A stretch of 64,000 bases of DNA from Phycisphaerales bacterium (GCA_013360675.1 JABWBB010000001.1:124001-188000); one strand, 5' to 3'; numbered from the stretch's first letter, positions 32,174 through 41,023 are shown. Notes: generated by a model not told the origin, from the sequence alone. Made by a program: numbers and translations.

Positions 32174-34261
32174 TTACTTGTCCGTGTCGGTCGCCTGCGC
32201 GGTCTTGGCGCGGGGCTTGATGTGGATGTAGCCCATCATCTCGAGGTGGAGCGCCGAGCAGAACTCGGTGCAGTAGAAGGGGTAGGTGCCGGGCTTGTCG
32301 GCGGTGAACTTGAACTCCGCGAACTCGCCGGGCTCGAGGCTCAGGTTGATGTTGTACCCGCCGATGCAGAACCCGTGGGTCGCGTCCTGCGTGGTCTCGA
32401 CGGCGGTGATGCGCCAGGTCACCTCGTCACCCTCTTCGAGGTAGACGTGCTCGGGGTTGAAGTGGCTGCGGATCGCGGTCATGTTGATGAGGACCTTGCT
32501 TCCCTCGCGGATCACGCCCTCGTGGCCCTTGCGTGGAGCGTTGAGGTCCACCGCCTGCGTATGCGGGTTCCACCCGATCTCGGGGTAGACCAACCAGGGC
32601 TTGAGCTTGTCGGCCTTGATCATCACCGCGTAGTGCGGCTCGCCCACGCCGATCGGCATGTCGTAGATCACCGGCATGGTCGTGCCCGGGCTGGCGATGT
32701 CCAGCAACTGGAAGTTCTGCGGGAGCAGCGGGCCCGTCGGGAAGAAGCGATCCACCGACCACTTCGACATCGAGATCAGGTACTTGCCGTCGGGGCTCGC
32801 GGTATCGCCCTCGGCGGCGACCAGATGCCCGATGTTGTACTGCACCGGGGTCTTCTGGACCAACTTCCACGGGCCCTCGGCGGGCTTGGCGGTCGTTTCG
32901 CCGCCCAGCGTCCACCGGGCGACCGCTGAATCCAGGAAGAGCGAGGTGTAGGCGTAGCCCTTGTCGTCGAACTGGGTGTGCAGCGGCCCAAGGCCCAGTT
33001 CGAGCTGGACTTCCTTCACCGCGTCAAAGTCGAGCACCGGGATGCCGAAGGGATCGCTCCCGCTGTAGGTCTTGTTGGCGATCGCGGCGCGGATCTTGGC
33101 GGTGCTGAAGACGGTGACGTGCGGATCGAGTTTCCCGCTGACGACCACGTACTTGCCGTCGGGAGTGATATCCACGCCGTGCGGGCTCTTGGGCTCGGGG
33201 GTCAGGTGCAAGATGCCCTCGGCCACGCAGGTCTTGATCGAGAGGACCGGGAAGCCGTTGATCTTCTCGGCCTTGCCGGCCTTGAAGGCGGCCTCGGCCT
33301 TCTTCCAGTCGACGATGTGCATGTAGTCCATGTCGCGCTTGCTGGCGCCGGCCTCGAAGGGTGGGTTGCCCTTCTCGACGCCGCCCGTGGCCATCTCGGC
33401 GTTGAAGGAGTTCTGGAAGATCAGCCCGTCGCTGGAAAACTTGCCCGCGTCGGAGAGGTCCTGGAAGTAGGGGGGGAACTCGATCGCGAACGAGGCGTCG
33501 ACATCCACGCGGCCTTTGGCGCGGTCGAACTTCCACAGGGTCATCATCCCGCGGTAACTCTTCTCGTACTCCTCGGGCGGGGCATAGCCGTAGCCCAGCA
33601 CCGTGGCGTACTGCCCGCCCTCGATGATGTACTCGGTGTTGGGGGTGACGAAGGCGCACCCGTGGTCGCTGACGGTCAGCGGGTTCTTGACGATCTGCTT
33701 GGTCTCGAAGTCGCGCAGGTCGATGACGGCCAGGCGTGCGTTGGCCTTGTCGCCGATGAAGAGGAACTGCCCGTCATACTCGGCGTTGGTCTCGCTGAGG
33801 GCCGGGTGATGGGTGTCGCCCCAACTCACTTCCTTCCCATTGACCATGAGCATCTGGCGCACATGGTCATGCTCACCCCCGTAGCCGTAGCCCTGCCAGG
33901 GCTCGGGCGTGAAGACGGCGATGGTGCGCAGCAGGCGCATCGAGGGGACGCCGATCACGAAGATCTGGCCCGCGTGCCCGCCCGAGGCGAAGGTGATGTA
34001 CTCGTCGTGCTTCCCGCTGGGCAGGAAGGTCTTGGCCGCCGCGATCAGGTCGTCCACGTTGAGCTGACGCTCGTTGGCGATCTTGGTCAGATCGGCCACC
34101 TGCGTCGGGGACAACTCGATGGGCTTGGCTTCCTGCGTTGTTCGCCGCCGGCGCGATTCCTGCGCCGAGGCTTCCGGCACACACTCGCCCAAGGCGAGCC
34201 CGGCGAGCAGCACCGCGAGCAGTGTTCGTGCCATACTTGGATGTTTCCACGTGGTATTCAT
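32174..34261 (-). CDS. nosZ: Nitrous-oxide reductase, Sec-exported (clade II type)
   Basis: 695 residues from the ATG at 34259-34261. The signal (MARTLLAVLLAGLALGECVPEASA) has no twin Arg, which is the hallmark of clade II NosZ exported unfolded by Sec. CuZ His ligands appear within YGGEHDHVRQ, DTHHPAL, SDHGCAF, SPHGVDI and VGEPHYA. The CuA motif CTEFCSALHLEM (Cys664, Cys668, His672, Met675) is intact. The enzyme reduces N2O to N2 in the periplasm. It follows the dihaem cytochrome gene by 68 bp and heads the NosD/F/Y/L genes. No NosR is present, again as in clade II clusters. Confidence 0.96.
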   Translation of the reverse strand: MNTTWKHPSMARTLLAVLLAGLALGECVPEASAQESRRRRTTQEAKPIELSPTQVADLTKIANERQLNVDDLIAAAKTFLPSGKHDEYITFASGGHAGQIFVIGVPSMRLLRTIAVFTPEPWQGYGYGGEHDHVRQMLMVNGKEVSWGDTHHPALSETNAEYDGQFLFIGDKANARLAVIDLRDFETKQIVKNPLTVSDHGCAFVTPNTEYIIEGGQYATVLGYGYAPPEEYEKSYRGMMTLWKFDRAKGRVDVDASFAIEFPPYFQDLSDAGKFSSDGLIFQNSFNAEMATGGVEKGNPPFEAGASKRDMDYMHIVDWKKAEAAFKAGKAEKINGFPVLSIKTCVAEGILHLTPEPKSPHGVDITPDGKYVVVSGKLDPHVTVFSTAKIRAAIANKTYSGSDPFGIPVLDFDAVKEVQLELGLGPLHTQFDDKGYAYTSLFLDSAVARWTLGGETTAKPAEGPWKLVQKTPVQYNIGHLVAAEGDTASPDGKYLISMSKWSVDRFFPTGPLLPQNFQLLDIASPGTTMPVIYDMPIGVGEPHYAVMIKADKLKPWLVYPEIGWNPHTQAVDLNAPRKGHEGVIREGSKVLINMTAIRSHFNPEHVYLEEGDEVTWRITAVETTQDATHGFCIGGYNINLSLEPGEFAEFKFTADKPGTYPFYCTEFCSALHLEMMGYIHIKPRAKTAQATDTDK

Positions 34262-34329
34262 GGTCCGTTCCCATGATGTCGGTCCTTCGGCGACGCGCAC
34301 ACGGCGGCGTCGACGGACGCGTTGTGCGC

Positions 34330-35241
34330 TTACTTGCTCGACGCTCGTAGCGATCGCAGATACTCGATCACGTCGAGGATGTCGTCGTCCTTCAGGGCCG
34401 GGTTACCGCCCTTGGCTGGCATTCCCACGCCGGTCGTGTTGGCCGGATCGCCCGGATCACGCCCGCGCTTGATGAACGCCAGCATGTCGTCATCGTTGAG
34501 CGACTTGCAGAACTCGTTGTCGATCAGATCCTTGCCGTTGCCCTTCACGCCCCGGGCATCCTTCCCGTGGCACGCGCTGCACGAGCCCGCATAAATCACC
34601 GCGCCGTGCGCGATGTACGCGGCCAGTTCCTCGTCGCCACCCGCCGCGGCAAGGGCATTGGCCTTGTCCGCCTCGCTCGGGCCCGCCGCCACGAACGCGG
34701 GCAGATCGGGCATGCGCCGCGGGTCTTGCAGCCCGCGCACATACGCCACTAGGTCCGCCATGTCCGAATCGCTCAACGCGTCATTGCCGCCCTTGGGGGG
34801 CATCGGCACGGGATTGCCCTGCGGGCGTCCCGCGGCGATCAACTTCAGGAGTGCGGCGTCGCTCATCGACGCCACCGCCGGGCTCGTGGTCAGATCCTTG
34901 CCAAGCCCCGGCACGCCCGTGCCCTGCTCGCCGTGACATGCCTTGCATGTGCCCACGAAGAGATCGCGCCCGTGCAGGGCCTGGTCAAAGTCGAGTTCGG
35001 CCAGCGCGGGGGCGGCCATCAGGTTCTGGTGCGCCTCGATCAGACGACGTGTCGCCTCCTGCTTCGACGAGGCCGAGGCCTTCATCAGGTACCCACCCAT
35101 CGCGATCGAAGCACCCGAAAAGAGCACGGCCAGCAGCATCGCACGGGCCGTCTGCGGGAGTTGGCTTGTGCTCGGCGGACGCCAGTGCGCGGTGTTGCTC
35201 GTTCCGGTGTGGGGCGACTTATGCAGTTGATACGAGCCCAT
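34330..35241 (-). CDS. Membrane-anchored dihaem cytochrome c, probable NosZ donor
   Basis: 303 residues. Haem motifs are CKACH (99-103) and CSACH (221-225); distal Met candidates are Met147 (PMPPKGGN) and Met274 (GMPAKGGN), so two similar class I cytochrome domains are fused. One helix near residues 34-53 (AMLLAVLFSGASIAMGGYLM) should anchor the protein, preceded by a hydrophilic N-terminus. The start at 35241 (MGSYQLHKSP) is preferred over 35268 because GGAGG stands 7 bp before it. It is the first gene of the nos operon, so electron transfer to NosZ is likely. Confidence 0.92.
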   Translation of the reverse strand: MGSYQLHKSPHTGTSNTAHWRPPSTSQLPQTARAMLLAVLFSGASIAMGGYLMKASASSKQEATRRLIEAHQNLMAAPALAELDFDQALHGRDLFVGTCKACHGEQGTGVPGLGKDLTTSPAVASMSDAALLKLIAAGRPQGNPVPMPPKGGNDALSDSDMADLVAYVRGLQDPRRMPDLPAFVAAGPSEADKANALAAAGGDEELAAYIAHGAVIYAGSCSACHGKDARGVKGNGKDLIDNEFCKSLNDDDMLAFIKRGRDPGDPANTTGVGMPAKGGNPALKDDDILDVIEYLRSLRASSK

Positions 35242-35285
35242 CGATGATCCTCCGAACGAACCCGCCATAAGCGGATAAGCAGATC

Positions 35286-35313
35286 ATCATATCGGCTAAA
35301 TGGGCGCGGGCAA
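35286..35313 (-). promoter_or_regulatory. Sigma-70-type promoter for the nos operon
   Basis: On the minus strand TTGCCC (35308-35313), 16 bp, TATGAT (35286-35291). The leader would be short, about 35 nt, ending in GGAGG. No FNR/NnrR-type TTGAT-N4-ATCAA palindrome was found near it. Confidence 0.55.
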
Positions 35314-35490
35314 TCGAATGCTGGACAAGATTGACCAGATTTCATTCAGATTTTTTGTGCGTTATCTGTTCGGTACATGGCGGCCATTGGAAGTCCGCAG
35401 GGGCTTCGCTGGTGCAGCATGGGTAGAGAATCCCTCCATGAATCCCGGCTGGGGATATCCTGAGGGAACCTCGTTAGAAGGAGGGGGAAG

Positions 35491-35564
35491 TGGGCGCGAC
35501 AGGGCTCGAACCTGTGACCTCGGCTATGTGACAGCCGCGCTCTAGCCAACTGAGCTACGCGCCC
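35491..35564 (-). tRNA. tRNA-Val (anticodon CAC)
   Basis: 74 nt on the minus strand with a full cloverleaf: acceptor GGGCGCG/CGCGCCC, D stem GCTC/GAGC, anticodon stem CGGCT/AGCCG with loop GTCACAT, T stem ACAGG/CCTGT with loop TTCGAGC, and discriminator A. The anticodon in the 7-nt loop is CAC (Val). CCA is not encoded. It reads in the same direction as the secretion operon and ends 116 bp from it. Confidence 0.92.
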
Positions 35565-35630
35565 ATTCACGACCCGATGGGGGACCACCGGGGCCGGCTT
35601 CTCGACGCGCGAGGCGACGAGGGCGGCATG

Positions 35631-35659
35631 AGGATACGGCGCATCTTGGCCGTTGTCAC
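35631..35659 (-). promoter_or_regulatory. Candidate promoter for tRNA-Val
   Basis: On the minus strand GTGACA (35654-35659), exactly 17 bp, TATCCT (35631-35636). RNA would start about 60 nt before the tRNA. Confidence 0.45.
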
Positions 35660-35680
35660 GCCCGTGGGTCAAGTCGGCCC

Positions 35681-36196
35681 TTAGCGGGTACGGCGCGTAT
35701 AGGTCAGGGTCGCGGTGGCGCCGCTGGTGTGTGAGATCAACACTTTGGAATCGGCGGGGTTGATCGACTCGACCGACCAGCCGTCGCCCAGTTCATCACC
35801 CTCATGGCGAATCTTGGAGTTGATGACGGCGACGGTGTTGCCGCGGGCATTCATGATCGCCGAGACGGTCAGATCGGGCGGGCGAATGGCGTTGACCTGA
35901 GCCACGGGTTCTGATTCGTCAACGTGAAACTCGGGCTCGGCGAGGGATGGACCAGCAACGGCCAGCATGGGAGAGCCCGCGAACGGCTGGCTCATCTCGG
36001 CATTGACAAGGGCCAACAATGCCTGATCGTGTGCGGGCTTGGCTTTGATCGCTCGAGGCTCACTCTCGGGCACTGTCGCGGCCTTGGCTTTGGCCGGGCC
36101 ACGCACAGGCAGCAGTAAACCAAAGGCCAGGACGGCGACGACGGGCAGTGCCGCGATCCCGAGGTTCGTCAGGAAGTTTCGTGTACGCGTGTTCAT
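35681..36196 (-). CDS. GspB/GspC/PilP-like secretion accessory protein
   Basis: 171 residues. A basic N-terminus and one helix (NLGIAALPVVAVLAFGLLLP) are followed by a linker and a small domain with PPDLTVSAIMNARGNTVAVI, then IRHEGDELGDGWSVESINPA and KVLISH. This beta-barrel pattern is that of GspB, GspC-HR and PilP proteins, which link the inner-membrane platform to the secretin. Last gene of the operon; its start overlaps the GspM-like stop by ATGA (36193-36196). Exact orthology cannot be decided by eye. Confidence 0.7.
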   Translation of the reverse strand: MNTRTRNFLTNLGIAALPVVAVLAFGLLLPVRGPAKAKAATVPESEPRAIKAKPAHDQALLALVNAEMSQPFAGSPMLAVAGPSLAEPEFHVDESEPVAQVNAIRPPDLTVSAIMNARGNTVAVINSKIRHEGDELGDGWSVESINPADSKVLISHTSGATATLTYTRRTR

Positions 36197-36834
36197 GAGC
36201 GGGACTTCCTGGGTTGAGCGGGCGCCGCGTTGGTGGGGCGATCGGGTACGTCGAGGCGGATGTGCGTCGTATCCACGGCAGCGGAGAGCAGAGGCTGGCC
36301 CGAGGCATTGCGACGATTGAGCGGCGCCAGACGGAACGATGCCACCTTCGACGCGCCCAGTGTGCTGGAGCACTCGGCCAGGAAGGCGGCGATTTCTTCG
36401 TAGGTGCCGGAGAGTTCGAGGGAGTAGGCCAGGAGCTCGCCCGGGGACCGCGTATTGCGTGCTGTTGGGAGAGGAGCGACGCCGCGGGGCTCGACGCGTT
36501 CGAGGCGGACCCCCGTGCGACGGGCGAGCGCACGGAACGATTCATAAAGAACGCCCGCGTCTCCGCTCGCGGCGGTGTACTCGCTGAGCGACTTGGCCGT
36601 GGCGGTCAGCTCACTCTCAAAGGCATCCAGATTGGGTTCGTCGGCGATCGAGGCCTGATGGATCGCCAGACGGCGCGTGCTATCGCCCAGCAGGCTGCGC
36701 GATTGAGCCAGCGCGTCCTCGAGGGGACGGATGGCGATGTACCAGGCGGCGCAGGCGATCCCCGCGACGATCGCAGCGCGGAGCAGGTAGTCGCGTTGCA
36801 GGTCCTTGGGCGCGGCGGCGGTGGGGGGGGTCAT
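36193..36834 (-). CDS. GspM/PilO-like inner-membrane platform protein
   Basis: 213 residues. One N-terminal helix (LLRAAIVAGIACAAWYIAI), a coiled-coil-like stretch (about 38-85) and a periplasmic ferredoxin-like domain with SLELSGTYEEIAAFLAE, the segment most typical of PilO/GspM. It probably dimerises with the periplasmic half of the GspL-like protein encoded next to it. Both ends overlap their neighbours by ATGA. Confidence 0.75.
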   Translation of the reverse strand: MTPPTAAAPKDLQRDYLLRAAIVAGIACAAWYIAIRPLEDALAQSRSLLGDSTRRLAIHQASIADEPNLDAFESELTATAKSLSEYTAASGDAGVLYESFRALARRTGVRLERVEPRGVAPLPTARNTRSPGELLAYSLELSGTYEEIAAFLAECSSTLGASKVASFRLAPLNRRNASGQPLLSAAVDTTHIRLDVPDRPTNAAPAQPRKSRS

Positions 36835-38495
36835 CGGGGGGCTCCGTTCAAGGTGGCCAGGGGAGCGGGGTTCGACCCACGCAGCCGCACCGTGATCACA
36901 AAGTGGCGCACGTCCTGATCGTTTTCGATCACGCTGCGGCTCGATGAAAGCGTGGCTTGTGTAAAGAGTGGATGCTTGCCGGCCCGCTCGAGGAAGGCCG
37001 ACAAGATGTCGTCGGCTCGGGTTGTGGCGGAGGGCGTGGCGACTCCGCGGAATGTCAGGGTGGGTGCGGAGGCGGAATCCGCGCCGCAGGCGCCCAGCAC
37101 CTCGCTGAGTCGTATTTCGGGGCCGGTCAGGCGGGCGAGCGCATGGAGATTGGCCTGCCAGGGCGGGCACGAGCCCAATGTCGATGAGAGCGCCTTTTCC
37201 GACATTTCGAGCTGATCCGCGAATGCGTACAGGCTCTCACGGCGCAGGGTGTGAGTGTCGATCTGGGAAACCGCCGGAGCGAGATTGGCCGCTTGCTGAT
37301 CTGTGTTGCGACGCTGAGCCACATAGAACGCGCCGTGTGCGGCGAGCGTGATCCCCGCTGCCACCGCGCCGACTCGCAAAGCCCGGGACAGGTTTGATCG
37401 TTCCTGTCGGATCCGAATGACGGCCGGGATCAGTCCGACCCGCGTCTCAAGGAGAGGCGTGCATGCGCCCACGACCGCAAGATCTGCATCGGCGGGGCGT
37501 GCCAGGGTCGGCGCCGCGTACGTTTCGACAGGGATGTCGAGCTGCGCGGTCAGGGTGTTCGTGAGATTGGGGATCGACGCGCCCGTACCCGCCAGGAACA
37601 GCACGGGTCGTGTCAGTGACGTGTCGGCCAGTCCGAACCGCAGTGTCTGACGCGCCTCAACCACGAAGCGCTGCAGCACCGACTGCATCATGGGCAGGAC
37701 CTGCTCGGCCCGAAGGCCCAGCGCCGGATCGACGAGTTGCCCGCGTGAGGGGACGCCGATGGTGAACAGCAGTGACGTCGCCCCGGAGAGCGTGATCGAG
37801 CCGGAGGATTCGCGGGCCGCGGCGGCGGCGATCGCCTCGGCCAGGCGCAGATAGCCCACGTCGAAGCAGCGGGCAAGTTCGATGCCCTGGGCCCCGCGTG
37901 CGGCAAGAGATGTCGAGTGATCGGACATGAACATCACGCCCGTGCCGTCCGTGTTGCCGAGACGTGATGCGGCGTCCATGGCGGCCACCAGGCACGCGGC
38001 CCGCGCAGGGAGGCATCGCTCCAACTTCAAGCCGTTGCGTTCGATCAGCGTGGCGATGAGAGCCAGCACATGGTCCTGCTCGGCGATGGCCAGCACGTGC
38101 GTTCGTGCGGGCGAGCCGTTCGAGCCGGGTTCGACCCGCAAGGGGTGCAACGTCGACACCCAGTCCGGCCCCGTGCAGGAACGCATGTCACTCAGCGCCA
38201 GGGTGGCGGCGGCCATGGCCGCACGTCCCGTGGTCGGTACGGTAAAGACTTCCGCGACCGCGCTGGCCGATTCGTAGACCACCGTGACGGAGTGCCCGCC
38301 GCGCAGCTTGAGTGCGGCGAGCACGGCGCGCAGCGGTTCTCCCAGCGGGGCCAGGTCCTGCTCCCACGTCGCGTCCCAAGCCGACGGATCGAGATCGACC
38401 CTCTCGAGGCGTACCACGCCGCCCGAGGAATCAATCACCGAGCCCCGCAATGAACTGGGCGCCAGGGTAATAACAGCATGGGCTGATCTGGGCAC
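36831..38495 (-). CDS. GspL-like (PilM-PilN type) platform protein
   Basis: 554 residues from a GTG with GGAGG 5 bp upstream. The N-terminal about 370 residues look like the actin-like ATPase fold of PilM/GspL (VITLAPSSLRGSVID; RCFDVGYLRLAEAIAAAA; PVLFLAGTGASIPNLTNTL). One membrane helix (ALRVGAVAAGITLAAHGAFY) follows, then a coiled coil and a periplasmic PilN-like domain. In type IV pili these are two proteins (PilM and PilN); the fused form is the GspL layout of type II secretion. Overlaps the GspM-like gene by 4 bp and lies 82 bp after the GspK-like gene. Confidence 0.78.
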   Translation of the reverse strand: MPRSAHAVITLAPSSLRGSVIDSSGGVVRLERVDLDPSAWDATWEQDLAPLGEPLRAVLAALKLRGGHSVTVVYESASAVAEVFTVPTTGRAAMAAATLALSDMRSCTGPDWVSTLHPLRVEPGSNGSPARTHVLAIAEQDHVLALIATLIERNGLKLERCLPARAACLVAAMDAASRLGNTDGTGVMFMSDHSTSLAARGAQGIELARCFDVGYLRLAEAIAAAAARESSGSITLSGATSLLFTIGVPSRGQLVDPALGLRAEQVLPMMQSVLQRFVVEARQTLRFGLADTSLTRPVLFLAGTGASIPNLTNTLTAQLDIPVETYAAPTLARPADADLAVVGACTPLLETRVGLIPAVIRIRQERSNLSRALRVGAVAAGITLAAHGAFYVAQRRNTDQQAANLAPAVSQIDTHTLRRESLYAFADQLEMSEKALSSTLGSCPPWQANLHALARLTGPEIRLSEVLGACGADSASAPTLTFRGVATPSATTRADDILSAFLERAGKHPLFTQATLSSSRSVIENDQDVRHFVITVRLRGSNPAPLATLNGAPR

Positions 38496-38577
38496 GGCGT
38501 CCTCCGCGTCACCCTGGAAGGGTGATCATCGGGCATCATCGGCCAGTCATGCTGCCTACTTTCGACGCCTCGTGGAA

Positions 38578-38940
38578 TCAGTCGTCGGCGAGGGTCAGTC
38601 TCAGCCGGCGGGACGCCGCGTCGCTGCGTCCCTCGATCACCGCCTGCCCCGTTCCGGTGGCGGGAGGCAGGCTCACGAAGGTGAAGGATGACGAAGGCAG
38701 GTTCACGATCGTGCCCGGCGAGGGCAACGCGAGGTTCTCGGTCCTGAGCTTGGCAATGGCCAACCCGCCCGATTCTGCGGCATAGAACGCACGGAGCGTC
38801 TGGGCACGCATGGCACCCAGTTCCGCCTCGTCCGCCGACGCCGCCACCGATCCCATCACCGCCAGATTGATGAGTGCCAGGGCGATGATGAGTGCGGCGA
38901 TGCTCGCCGCCCGGCGCGTCTGGAGTGTGCGTGCGCTCAT
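38578..38940 (-). CDS. PilX/GspK-like minor pilin-type protein
   Basis: 120 residues. The N-terminus QTRRAASIAALIIALALINLAV is a basic leader with a long hydrophobic helix, but unlike the other pseudopilins it has no Glu at +5. It includes FYAAESGGLAIAKLRTENL, a pattern of PilX and short GspK proteins. It probably caps or primes the pseudopilus. Stop and start signals overlap the GspJ-like gene by ATGA (38937-38940). Confidence 0.65.
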   Translation of the reverse strand: MSARTLQTRRAASIAALIIALALINLAVMGSVAASADEAELGAMRAQTLRAFYAAESGGLAIAKLRTENLALPSPGTIVNLPSSSFTFVSLPPATGTGQAVIEGRSDAASRRLRLTLADD

Positions 38941-39452
38941 GGCTGGCCGATCCTGACTCGGGCAAACGCCGCGGCGTTAAGTTGCATTCCGCCTACATCC
39001 AGACGGATATCAAAGCGATGCGTGGATGCGGGGGTGGCTTGGGTTGAGGTCGTCCCGTCTTTGGCGAGATAGCCCAGCGTGAAGGAGCGGACATCCTCGC
39101 ACAGCGCCGCTCGCGTGCCGGTGGTGTCATACAGGTAGAGCGTCGTGCCGGTCAGTTCGATCCCCCGCCCGTCGGTGAAGCGCACCCCGGTGGGGGTGGC
39201 GCTGCTGATGGCCAGCGTGCCCCGCGTGGCCCCCTCGGGAGATTCTCGCAGCAGGCGGATCGTGCGATCCATGGCAAAGGCCGCGTGTTCGGCGCTGCGT
39301 CGCGTTTGCGTCGCGTCGGCCAGGCTATCGCCCGCGACAAAGAGCATGGGGAGCGTCGTCGCGCCGATGATCGAAAGAACCACGATCGAGGCCAGCGTCT
39401 CGACCAGCGTCATGGCGCGGCGCGAGGGGTTGTTCGTGATGGGCCGCGTCAT
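38937..39452 (-). CDS. GspJ-like minor pseudopilin
   Basis: 171 residues. The prepilin signal is RRAMTLVETLASIVVLSII with Glu at +5 and Ala, not Gly, before the cleavage site. The rest has QTRRSAEHAAFAMDRTIRLL and a small C-terminal domain (SFTLGYLAKDG). Position in the operon (after H- and I-like genes) supports GspJ. Overlaps neighbours at both ends by 4 bp. Confidence 0.75.
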   Translation of the reverse strand: MTRPITNNPSRRAMTLVETLASIVVLSIIGATTLPMLFVAGDSLADATQTRRSAEHAAFAMDRTIRLLRESPEGATRGTLAISSATPTGVRFTDGRGIELTGTTLYLYDTTGTRAALCEDVRSFTLGYLAKDGTTSTQATPASTHRFDIRLDVGGMQLNAAAFARVRIGQP

Positions 39453-39928
39453 GGAGCCGCCACCATCGCCGAGACGGGCATGGTGATGGGCGCCCCATCG
39501 GCTCTTGGAATCGTGATCGTCACCGTGACGCGGCGGAAAAGGTCCGCGCCCGTTCCCGTCACCACCCCGCGATAGTCGGTCGGTGCACCGATCGTCACCT
39601 GATAGGACAACCCCATCGATTGGTACATTCCTGTCGCGCTCGACAGACGCGCACGCAAACCCGTGCCTGGGGTGTCGAGGTAAGTCGCGGGCGATGCCAG
39701 TGCGGCGTACCCCAAGCCGGCGGCGTCGGAGTTGACGTCGGCGATGATGTGTTCGAGCACCAGCGTCGCCAGCGTGGTCGCCCGCAGGGTGCTGACCGCG
39801 TCGGCTCGTCGGCTGACGGCCGAGTCGAACCAAAGCAACGTGGGGGGGATCGCGATGGCGATGACCACCACCACGATCACCGCCTCGATCAGCGTAAAGC
39901 CGCGACGGATGACGCGGGGTGCATTCAT
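39449..39928 (-). CDS. GspI-like minor pseudopilin
   Basis: 159 residues. Signal [20 protein letters not shown] with Gly before the cleavage site and Glu at +5. The helix is followed by SRRADAVSTLRATTLATLVL and a small domain with VTVTITIPRADGAPI. It is the only one of the four GspG/H/I/J-like proteins in this operon with a standard Gly. ATGA overlaps on both sides. Confidence 0.75.
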   Translation of the reverse strand: MNAPRVIRRGFTLIEAVIVVVVIAIAIPPTLLWFDSAVSRRADAVSTLRATTLATLVLEHIIADVNSDAAGLGYAALASPATYLDTPGTGLRARLSSATGMYQSMGLSYQVTIGAPTDYRGVVTGTGADLFRRVTVTITIPRADGAPITMPVSAMVAAP

Positions 39929-40452
39929 CGCGAGATCCTCCCGCTGATGCGCGTTACGTCGATGCGATAGCCGTCGGTCAGGCGGATCGACGCATCCTGC
40001 GTGAACCCGCCCAGACGCGTGCCGTTGCCGGCGCGAAGCTCGGGTGTGCCGTCGTGTCCGAACCAGAGGGTGCTCGATCCGGTGAAGCCGTCGCCGCCGG
40101 TTACCCCGACAATCGCGGCACCCGGAAACTGCACGCCCAGGATCAATGCCTCTTCCGGCGTGCCCAGTGGCGAGGTGAAGCGCTCGGGCGTACCGCCCCC
40201 GCGCGGGATGATGTACCGCTGGAAGGTGCCATTCGACGGATCCACGCGCAGGCCCACGCTTTGACCAAGAGACATGGCGGCGGACCGGGTGTTGAGGACC
40301 TGGCGTTCGACTTCGGCGGCGGCCGCGGCGCGCCGGGCGTCATCGAGCGTGCGGAATGCCGGCAGAGCCGCGATGGCCAGGATGCCCGTGATCGCCACGA
40401 CGACTGCGAGTTCGATCAGCGAGAATGCGTGGCGGTGGTGGTGCGTGCGCAT
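39925..40452 (-). CDS. GspH-like pseudopilin
   Basis: 175 residues. Signal HRHAFSLIELAVVVAITGI with Ala before the cleavage site and Glu at +5. The C-terminal part (about residues 90-170) has GVQFPGAAIVGVTGGDGF and a beta-rich fold pattern as in GspH/FimT. It starts 10 bp after the GspG-like stop. Confidence 0.75.
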   Translation of the reverse strand: MRTHHHRHAFSLIELAVVVAITGILAIAALPAFRTLDDARRAAAAAEVERQVLNTRSAAMSLGQSVGLRVDPSNGTFQRYIIPRGGGTPERFTSPLGTPEEALILGVQFPGAAIVGVTGGDGFTGSSTLWFGHDGTPELRAGNGTRLGGFTQDASIRLTDGYRIDVTRISGRISR

Positions 40453-40462
40453 CGCAGCGTGC

Positions 40463-40939
40463 TCACAGTTCGTTGGCCGTCTTTGTGCCGCCCGATGAAT
40501 CCACGACGTTGGTGGGCTCGTCGGCATTGATGTAGAAGATCGCCTCGGGCGGAGATGCGGCGTTGTCCACGTAGTAGTTCCAGCCGAACTTGTCGGCATT
40601 CAGCACCTGGCGGGCCAGAGCCTGGGCCTTCGAGACGCCCTGCACGGTGGTCTGCTGGGTGTACGGGTTCTTGGGAAACTCGGCCTGGAGCACCAGCCCC
40701 TGGGTCGTGAGCTGGGTGATGGTGGGGTATGCCGGTGTCCCGGCGATGACGTTCTTGGCGCGATACCCGGCGATCGCCGATCGAACGCCCGCAAGGTCGC
40801 CCTGAACGGCGGCGCTGCGCGCGTCATCGGTGACGCCCGAGAAGCGTGGGAGGACGATGGCGGCCAGGATCCCGATGATCACCAGGACCACCATGAGTTC
40901 GATGAAACTGAAGGCGCGTCCGAATCGCGGAGTTCTCAT
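40463..40939 (-). CDS. gspG: GspG-like major pseudopilin
   Basis: 158 residues. Signal GRAFSFIELMVVLVIIGILA, Glu at +5, Ala before the cleavage site, then LPRFSGVTDDARSAAVQGDL, close to GspG's LPNLMGxxxKAxxQxAxxD pattern. The C-terminus has the aromatic WNYYVDN segment and KNPYTQQ. As the most pilin-like subunit it should form the pseudopilus shaft. GAGGATGGG precedes the ATG at 40937-40939. An 84-bp gap separates it from gspF. Confidence 0.85.
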   Translation of the reverse strand: MRTPRFGRAFSFIELMVVLVIIGILAAIVLPRFSGVTDDARSAAVQGDLAGVRSAIAGYRAKNVIAGTPAYPTITQLTTQGLVLQAEFPKNPYTQQTTVQGVSKAQALARQVLNADKFGWNYYVDNAASPPEAIFYINADEPTNVVDSSGGTKTANEL

Positions 40940-41023
40940 CCCATCCTCATCGGCCCCTGGCCGGGTTTGACTCAGTCTCACGGGCGCGCGGCTGGCGGGG
41001 GTGCGCGGTCTATGACGATTGGA

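Noticed and set aside
35242-35400. FNR/NnrR-type palindrome upstream of the nos operon
   Set aside because: Several TTGA and TCAA words occur, but none form TTGAT-N4-ATCAA or a close variant.
35491-35564. tRNA-Asp (GTC) reading of the tRNA
   Set aside because: GTC is present in the loop sequence, but the 5-bp stem CGGCT/AGCCG fixes the 7-base loop so that positions 34-36 are CAC (Val).
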